The notes beneath the pieces were generated by a model. It had not been told where the DNA came from and made no database searches. It was given only the letters and a program-made list of their open reading frames with translations. Made by a program: the position numbers and the translations under genes. A DNA stretch of 45,290 nucleotides from Candidatus Cloacimonadota bacterium (GTDB taxonomy: Bacteria > Cloacimonadota > Cloacimonadia > Cloacimonadales > Cloacimonadaceae), in the NCBI GenBank assembly GCA_020532355.1, contig JAJBBD010000103.1, positions 1 through 45,290 on the forward strand, read 5' to 3'. Shown here one piece after another: positions 40,557 through 45,290 of the stretch. Positions within the stretch are counted from its first letter, which is position 1. Each line of letters starts with the position of its first letter.

Positions 40557-41003
40557 CTAAAATGGAACATCATCGTTAGTTGCATTTTTTGTCTGTGTAG
40601 ATTCTTCCGAAGGCATTGGCGTATCTGTTTCATACTGAGGTGCTTCACCATCACGAGGCTTCCACTCCAACAAATGAATACTATCCGCAGTCACTTCCGT
40701 TGATTTACGGTTTTGGTTGTTTTGGTCAGTCCAATTTCTGGTATCAACTCGCCCCTCTACAATAACTGCACTGCCTTTATGGGCGTTCTTATCCAGATAT
40801 TCGGCTGTTTTACTCCAGGCAACACAATCTATCCAGCTTGTAACTGTTTGCCATTGGTCCGATTCATCCTTGTAGTTTCTGTCTACAGCAAGAGTGAAGC
40901 GCATTACCGCTGTTCCTTTGGGTGTAAATTTTAGCTCCAAATCGTTAGCTATTCTTCCTGCTGCAATAAACTTATTGAGTCTGGGTAATCTTAGGTCTGC
41001 CAT
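40557..41003 (-). CDS. ssb: Single-stranded DNA-binding protein
   Basis: This 148-residue protein has an OB fold (about 7-110) with FIAAGRIANDLELKFTPKG and FVIDC-like WIDCVAWSKTAEYL, followed by a polar linker and the acidic tip DDVPF that recruits partner proteins. It lies between rpsF and rpsR, the widespread arrangement. AGGAGGTATT precedes ATG 41003. Confidence 0.95.
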   Translation of the reverse strand: MADLRLPRLNKFIAAGRIANDLELKFTPKGTAVMRFTLAVDRNYKDESDQWQTVTSWIDCVAWSKTAEYLDKNAHKGSAVIVEGRVDTRNWTDQNNQNRKSTEVTADSIHLLEWKPRDGEAPQYETDTPMPSEESTQTKNATNDDVPF

Positions 41004-41012
41004 AATACCTCC

Positions 41013-41306
41013 TTATTTCTCGTCACGAGCAACGAACATATGTCGGATTATGTTTTCGTTGATGTTGAACTGCTGTTTGATGGCTTTAATTGAAAGGCTA
41101 TCCATCTTCATGTAGTTCACGTAATAATACGCTTCCTGATGCTTATCGATAGGGTATGCAAGCATGCGTTTCCCCCAAGCATCTGTCTTGATGATTTCAG
41201 CACCGGCTTCTTGCAGCGTTTTTAATGCTGCTTCATTAGCCGCATCTGCATTCTCTGCACTAAGCTTCGGGGTAAACATCACCATAAGTTCGTAATCCTT
41301 AATCAT
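41013..41306 (-). CDS. rpsF: Ribosomal protein bS6
   Basis: This 97-residue small-subunit protein starts MIKDYELMVMF. It shows the S6 pattern with WGKRMLAYPIDKHQEAYYYV and IKQQFNINENIIRHMFV. ATG 41306 follows AAAGGAGG; a start at 41381 would lie inside pth and give 25 non-S6 residues. It overlaps pth by 8 bases. Confidence 0.96.
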   Translation of the reverse strand: MIKDYELMVMFTPKLSAENADAANEAALKTLQEAGAEIIKTDAWGKRMLAYPIDKHQEAYYYVNYMKMDSLSIKAIKQQFNINENIIRHMFVARDEK

Positions 41307-41901
41307 CCTTTTCCTCCTTTGGACATTTGATTCCGACAGTTTTACCATCGGAATAGGATTTCTTCCATTTACTATATTCATTCAACATGCTGTTGAAATC
41401 GCTTTTTATAAATGTATCTAAAAAGCGGACTACCTGTTTTAAGCTTTCGTTAAACCTTGTCAGTTCAACTTCCTCAAAATCTTCAAGGACATACCTTTCA
41501 GCAGGAATAAGATCGGATCTTCCAATTCCTATCCTTATACGTTTCAGTTCTGTTGGGGGCATGATTTGAAACAGTGATTTCAATCCATTATGCCCACCAT
41601 CACCCCCGCCATTCCTTAGTCGTAAGGAAGCAGAAGGAAGCTCTATATCATCGTGGATTACTAGTATTTCAGATATCTTCCAGCGCAAGAGAGCTGCCTT
41701 AAGTGCTTTCTCTACCAAGTTCATGTATGTTTTTGGTTTGATGGCAACCGCTTGTTTATACACAATATAATCGAAAAGATCATTCTGTCTAAACGTCAAT
41801 TGATGTGATTTTGCCCATTTATCAAGCGCTATAAAGCCAATATTATGCCTTGTACGATGATAGCGCTGAGGATGGTTTCCTAAAGCCACAATCAACTTCA
41901 T
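41299..41901 (-). CDS. pth: Peptidyl-tRNA hydrolase
   Basis: This 200-residue enzyme rescues peptidyl-tRNA by hydrolysing its ester bond. The family N-terminal motif appears as ALGNHPQRYHRTRHNIGF; the usual GLGNPGxxY is changed to LGNHPQRY, while the catalytic His (in TRHN) is kept. HDDIELP, GGDGGHNGLKS and IRIGIGR are standard. The C-terminus after residue 180 is a charged extension. It precedes rpsF, which begins within its last codons. Confidence 0.93.
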   Translation of the reverse strand: MKLIVALGNHPQRYHRTRHNIGFIALDKWAKSHQLTFRQNDLFDYIVYKQAVAIKPKTYMNLVEKALKAALLRWKISEILVIHDDIELPSASLRLRNGGGDGGHNGLKSLFQIMPPTELKRIRIGIGRSDLIPAERYVLEDFEEVELTRFNESLKQVVRFLDTFIKSDFNSMLNEYSKWKKSYSDGKTVGIKCPKEEKDD

Positions 41902-41909
41902 AAACAGGG

Positions 41910-42518
41910 TCAGTCTTCTTCTATTGTTTCTGGCTCTTCGGCTTCTTCGGCAGTGGGTTCAACCGCAGCTGTGGCCTTGGCATGGATAACCACAAGCGTT
42001 ACATCGTCGGCGTCTCTATATGTCCAAGAACCATGTGGAAGATCGCGTATATGTTTGGAATCGCCAACTTTCATGTCGCTAACATCTAGCTCAAGCCCTT
42101 CTGGTACCTCTGAGGCTTTACAGTTTACCTTTACTGTGCGTTGAATTACATCCATAAATCCGCCTTCCTTGATGCCTATTGCCTCTCCCATATAATGAAG
42201 CGGAATATCTACATCTATGGCGCTGTCTGCTCCAACAACCATGAAATCTAGGTGCAGGAAGTTTCTGTTAACTGGATGGATTTGCTTATCTTTAATAATA
42301 GTGTGGTACTTAGTGCCATCTACATTTAGTTCGTAGAAAGCTAATTCTGAAAAGCTCTTTTTGTAGCATTTCTGAAACTCATTACTATTTATGGAAAGCT
42401 TTATGGATTCCATGTCTCCACCGTATACAATTACAGGGATCAAGCCCTGAGCTCGCAGCTGGGTAAGATCGCTTTTCTTTTTGGTGTTTCTTGTTTCTGC
42501 GTTTAGAGTAAATATCAT
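41910..42518 (-). CDS. rplY: Ribosomal protein bL25 (CTC type)
   Basis: This 202-residue protein has the 5S-rRNA-binding N-terminal L25 domain followed by the CTC beta domain with IQRTVKVNCKASEVPEGLELDVSDMKVGD. It ends with an acidic tail (EEAEEPETIEED). The longer CTC form is typical outside Enterobacteria. It lies between prs and pth, a common arrangement. Confidence 0.94.
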   Translation of the reverse strand: MIFTLNAETRNTKKKSDLTQLRAQGLIPVIVYGGDMESIKLSINSNEFQKCYKKSFSELAFYELNVDGTKYHTIIKDKQIHPVNRNFLHLDFMVVGADSAIDVDIPLHYMGEAIGIKEGGFMDVIQRTVKVNCKASEVPEGLELDVSDMKVGDSKHIRDLPHGSWTYRDADDVTLVVIHAKATAAVEPTAEEAEEPETIEED

Positions 42519-42537
42519 TTATTCCTCCATTTATTTA

Positions 42538-43485
42538 CTATCTGAATAACAGACTAATTGATTCTCCAATGTGGATCTTTTTGATGGCTATCGCCAGCAT
42601 TTCCGCAATGGAGAGTTGTACTATCTTTTTACAATTTCTTTTTTGCTCATTTAACATAATAGTATTGGTTACGAATAGTTTTTCTATTGGTGAAGCCTCC
42701 AAAGAGCTTATTGCTTTGCCAGATAAAACGCCATGAGTACAAGCAGCATATATCTTTTTGGTGCCCTGTTCTTGAAGAGCATTCGCTACTTTTATCAAAC
42801 TCCCACCGGTATCGATAATGTCGTCGTATAAAATTGCTGTCTTACCGCAAACATCACCGATTATATTCAACAACTCAGTTTGGTCATTATTCCCGCTACG
42901 GCGTTTATCGCCAATTGCCAAGCCACAGTTCAGACGTTTAGCTAATGCTCGCGCACGATTTGCCCCTCCAGAATCTGGAGATACCACCACTATATCTTCC
43001 ATTTGCATGATACTTTTAAAGTAACGAGCAAATGATGGAATTGCATAAAGATGGTCAACCGGAATATTAAAAAAACCTTGTATCTGATCGGCATGAAGAT
43101 CTACAGTGACCACCCGGTCTGCTCCGGCTACAGTTATAATATCTGCCACCAGTTTTGCCGTGATCGGAACTCGAGGTTGATCTTTTTTATCGCTTCGGGC
43201 ATAAGCATAGTATGGAATTACACAGTTGATGCGTTGAGCACTTGCCCGTTTTAATGCATCTATGATGATTAACAGATCCATCAGATTGTCATTAACAGGA
43301 TAACTGGTTGGTTGGATGACAAAAACATCTGCTCCCCGCACATTATCATTTATTTTCACAAACGATTCATCGTTGGAAAACTTAAACAAATCTATATCGC
43401 CCAAAGGTATGCCTGCATATCTTGCCACTTCCTCTGCCAGAGGACGATTGGCATTGCCTGTTATTAGCTTTAGTTTGGAAAACAT
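42538..43485 (-). CDS. prs: Ribose-phosphate pyrophosphokinase
   Basis: This 315-residue enzyme makes PRPP from ribose 5-phosphate and ATP. Motifs include RGADVFVIQPTSYPVND, RSDKKDQPRVPITAKL, VVSPDSGGANRARALAKRL and the PRPP-binding loop YDDIIDTGGSL. The usual DVGG is DSGG here. It overlaps the ispE end by 16 bases and precedes bL25, matching the ispE-prs-rplY-pth order seen in many bacteria. Confidence 0.95.
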   Translation of the reverse strand: MFSKLKLITGNANRPLAEEVARYAGIPLGDIDLFKFSNDESFVKINDNVRGADVFVIQPTSYPVNDNLMDLLIIIDALKRASAQRINCVIPYYAYARSDKKDQPRVPITAKLVADIITVAGADRVVTVDLHADQIQGFFNIPVDHLYAIPSFARYFKSIMQMEDIVVVSPDSGGANRARALAKRLNCGLAIGDKRRSGNNDQTELLNIIGDVCGKTAILYDDIIDTGGSLIKVANALQEQGTKKIYAACTHGVLSGKAISSLEASPIEKLFVTNTIMLNEQKRNCKKIVQLSIAEMLAIAIKKIHIGESISLLFR

Positions 43486-44315
43486 CCTTTGTACTCTCTT
43501 TGTGATATCGTTTTTGTGTGATGGGTAAAATAACCCAGCTTTGCAAAGTAATCCGCACAGAGCTTGGCTTTCTTTGCGTCCTTAAATATTCCAAAACAAC
43601 TTGACCCACTGCCGCTCAGCATGCTTTTAACTGCACCGTGTAAACTAATTTGATCTAGCAATCGATCCACAACAGGGTACAACTTACGTACTGCCGGCTC
43701 AAGTCTGTTAAACATTGTAGAAATTGGATGATTAGGATCAAACAGCTTTACCTCACTTGGAAGCGGGACTTCCACAGCGCCATAAGCAGCACCGGCAGAT
43801 ATTAATATGCCGGGATTCACTAAAACTATGTTATCAATTATGATATCGCTCATTTCAGTGATCCTTTCACCCCGGTTTTCACCGTTTGCAGTTCCACCAT
43901 GTAGAAAGAAGTTTATATCGCTCCCGAAGCTGGCGGCAATATGTTCCTTTTCCATTTGGCTTAGCTGCAATTGCCAAAGCTTATTCAGTACCTCAATAGC
44001 ACTGGCGGCATTTGAACTTCCCCCACCTAATCCCGCAGCAATTGGAATCCGCTTTTTCAAGTAGATTTCTACTCCGGCGCACACCTTGTAAGTATCTTGT
44101 AAATACTTGGCTATCTTATAGATAAGGTTGTTTTCACCACTTAGCTCAGCAACCGAAGACCAAACTATTATGGACTCTCTTTTTGTCAAAACATATTTGA
44201 TCTCGTCAAAAAGGTCAATACTGCATAAAACAGTATTGACCTTATGGTAATTTTCCGGAAGGCGATCTAATACCTCAAGAAATAGATTTATTTTTGCGTA
44301 AGAAGCGGCTAACAT
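43470..44315 (-). CDS. ispE: 4-diphosphocytidyl-2-C-methyl-D-erythritol kinase
   Basis: This is a GHMP kinase of the MEP isoprenoid pathway. It starts SYAKINLFLEVL and carries the ATP loop IPIAAGLGGGSSNAASAI (about 87-104) and a C-terminal SGSGSSCFG motif. The family N-terminus suggests ATG 44315, giving 281 residues. In-frame ATGs at 44342 and 44348 have no better ribosome site, and longer starts enter the kinase's tyrosine-repeat region in another frame. It overlaps the end of the BY-kinase gene by 41 bases. Confidence 0.92.
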   Translation of the reverse strand: MLAASYAKINLFLEVLDRLPENYHKVNTVLCSIDLFDEIKYVLTKRESIIVWSSVAELSGENNLIYKIAKYLQDTYKVCAGVEIYLKKRIPIAAGLGGGSSNAASAIEVLNKLWQLQLSQMEKEHIAASFGSDINFFLHGGTANGENRGERITEMSDIIIDNIVLVNPGILISAGAAYGAVEVPLPSEVKLFDPNHPISTMFNRLEPAVRKLYPVVDRLLDQISLHGAVKSMLSGSGSSCFGIFKDAKKAKLCADYFAKLGYFTHHTKTISQREYKGCFPN

Positions 44316-45290
44316 TCTTTTTCTGCTTCTTGGGCACCTCATCCCCATAGTAATAATAGTAATAGTAATAATAGTAATAGTTTTGCTTATTATAGTACTT
44401 CTGTACATAGATGCCATTTACAATAATGCCATCAATTCTGGCATCAATGTTCTCCATAAGCTCTTTTGTCCGCTTAATAATACCTTTCTCGGTTTGACCA
44501 CACCTTACCACTACAAAGGTCATGTCAACTTTCTTGGTCAAAATCAGAGCATCTGTAACCGCAATTACTGGAGGTGTATCGAAAAGGATATAATCGAATT
44601 CGTTACGCAAATCGGAAATCATCTGATCCATTCGGGAAGAAGCTATCAATTCGGATGGATTGGGAGGCACAAATCCACTAGTAATAACGCTCAAGTTCAT
44701 AATTCCTGTTTCTTTGATTATTTGATGAATCTTTACATCTGGATCAATCAGATAATCGCTGGAACCGTTTTCTTTGTCGATGTTAAATTTTGAGTGAATA
44801 GTGGGACGTCTCATATCCATATCCACCAATACTACTTTACTGTTCATTTGCGCCAAGGTAATAGCCATATTTGCTACAGAAGTTGATTTACCTTCTTTGG
44901 GGCCCGATGAAGTAACAAGCATAGTGGCACTACCGTCAGCCGTGCGGGAGAGGATATTTGTTCTCAGGGTACGATAAGATTCTGCAATAGGAGATTTTGG
45001 AGCATAATGAGATACCAATTGCTGCAATACGAAATGCATTGATTGTACAAGTTGGTGGCGGGTTTCGCCGTCGCTTTTCTCGATCATTTCACTAAACTCT
45101 GCTAATTTCCCTTCTGGCTCACTGATAACCGGAATCGTTCCCACTATCGGTAAGCGGACAAAGCCTTCCATATCTTCCAGAGTCCGCAGCTTTGTATCCA
45201 TAGAGTGCACAATAAAGGCAACCCCCACTCCTAGGCCAAGCCCCAGAATTATTCCCACCAGAATATTCATTGATACTCTTGGCTTAATCG
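44275..45290 (-). CDS. Bacterial tyrosine kinase (Wzc/CpsD type), 5' end cut by window
   Basis: The frame is open to the window edge, so this is the C-terminal part of a longer protein. It includes a membrane helix (NILVGIILGLGLGVGVAF) and the preceding Pro-containing segment KPRVS typical of Wzc. The kinase domain has Walker A SGPKEGKSTSVANMA, Walker A' VLVDMDMRRP and Walker B YILFDTPPV. It ends in an acidic/basic tail with eleven consecutive tyrosines (codons at 44347-44379). BY-kinases phosphorylate this tyrosine tail and control chain length of exported polysaccharide. The ATG at 45270 lies inside the membrane segment and is not the true start. Confidence 0.9.
   Translation of the reverse strand, partial: IKPRVSMNILVGIILGLGLGVGVAFIVHSMDTKLRTLEDMEGFVRLPIVGTIPVISEPEGKLAEFSEMIEKSDGETRHQLVQSMHFVLQQLVSHYAPKSPIAESYRTLRTNILSRTADGSATMLVTSSGPKEGKSTSVANMAITLAQMNSKVVLVDMDMRRPTIHSKFNIDKENGSSDYLIDPDVKIHQIIKETGIMNLSVITSGFVPPNPSELIASSRMDQMISDLRNEFDYILFDTPPVIAVTDALILTKKVDMTFVVVRCGQTEKGIIKRTKELMENIDARIDGIIVNGIYVQKYYNKQNYYYYYYYYYYYGDEVPKKQKKNVSRFLRKNKSIS
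44347..44379 (-). repeat. Eleven-codon TAT/TAC tract in the BY-kinase tail
   Basis: Eleven tyrosine codons in a row (TAT or TAC) form a tract with partial 9-base periodicity (TATTACTAT). It codes for the phospho-tyrosine cluster and may be prone to length change by slippage in steps of whole codons. Confidence 0.9.

Noticed and set aside
44316-44417. 34-codon upstream extension of IspE rich in Ile and Thr
   Set aside because: It is the tyrosine repeat of the BY-kinase read in another frame. IspE homologues begin at the AKINLFL segment.
1-45290. CRISPR array, prophage or integron
   Set aside because: I saw no regularly spaced direct repeats, no phage structural genes and no integrase. The only mobile trace is the IS4-type remnant.

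Overview
The window reads as chromosomal DNA of an anaerobic, diderm, moderately AT-rich bacterium of the Fibrobacterota-Chlorobiota-Bacteroidota (FCB) side of the tree. A Cloacimonadota ('Candidatus Cloacimonas'-like) genome is my best guess. The signs are a PorU-like C25 sortase with a C-terminal sorting-type domain (type IX secretion), a serine-palmitoyltransferase-like oxoamine synthase, a short Bacteroidota-type primary sigma factor, a phosphate butyryltransferase, a divergent ATP-type PEP carboxykinase and a beta-barrel protein. No database search was possible, so the taxon is inference.

Layout. (1) 1-4503, minus strand: a compact operon of response regulator, FemAB/GNAT-like transferase, D-Ala-D-Ala ligase, two exported proteins (one with a FecR domain) and an exported protein cut by the window edge. 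(2) 4698-10376, plus: cold-shock protein, YgiQ-type radical SAM protein, a decayed IS4-type transposase, an acyl-CoA synthetase and an RlmL-type rRNA methyltransferase. (3) 10377-11538: a gene-free spacer carrying a dispersed repeat, then secG, a tRNA-Leu with anticodon AAG and a strong terminator. (4) 11906-16404: small membrane protein, surE, pcm, a cyclic-nucleotide-binding-fold protein, an AI-2E-family permease and an SPT-like enzyme, followed by PEP carboxykinase with its own terminator. (5) 18887-24995: pgsB-pgsC-pgsW (poly-gamma-glutamate synthesis), a secreted protein, an outer-membrane beta-barrel, a small acidic protein and gpsA. (6) 25235-35831: acylphosphatase, LysM/M23 peptidase (NlpD-like), sigma factor, phosphate butyryltransferase, rlmH, an unlisted 50-codon membrane protein, PorU-like protease, cysS, a beta-propeller protein and an APH-fold kinase. 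(7) 36099-45290, minus: an almost purely housekeeping run, in transcription order: BY-kinase (5' cut), ispE, prs, bL25, pth, rpsF-ssb-rpsR, DUF2232, rplI, membrane protein, DUF721/DciA-like, rpe, ffh.

The most interesting system is the poly-gamma-glutamate locus. It has the cytoplasmic/inner-membrane synthase but no pgsA/capA. Instead it runs tightly into a secreted protein and a beta-barrel, which suggests a dedicated route across the outer membrane. Other points worth attention are the 143-bp inverted pair of non-coding repeats (10475-10617 and 18341-18483), the A34-type tRNA-Leu beside secG, the eleven-tyrosine tail on the BY-kinase, the SPT-like enzyme without visible partner genes, a beta-barrel gene whose best start signal faces an ATC codon, and the surE-pcm and nlpD-sigma pairs that are joined in Gammaproteobacteria but lie 12 kb apart here.
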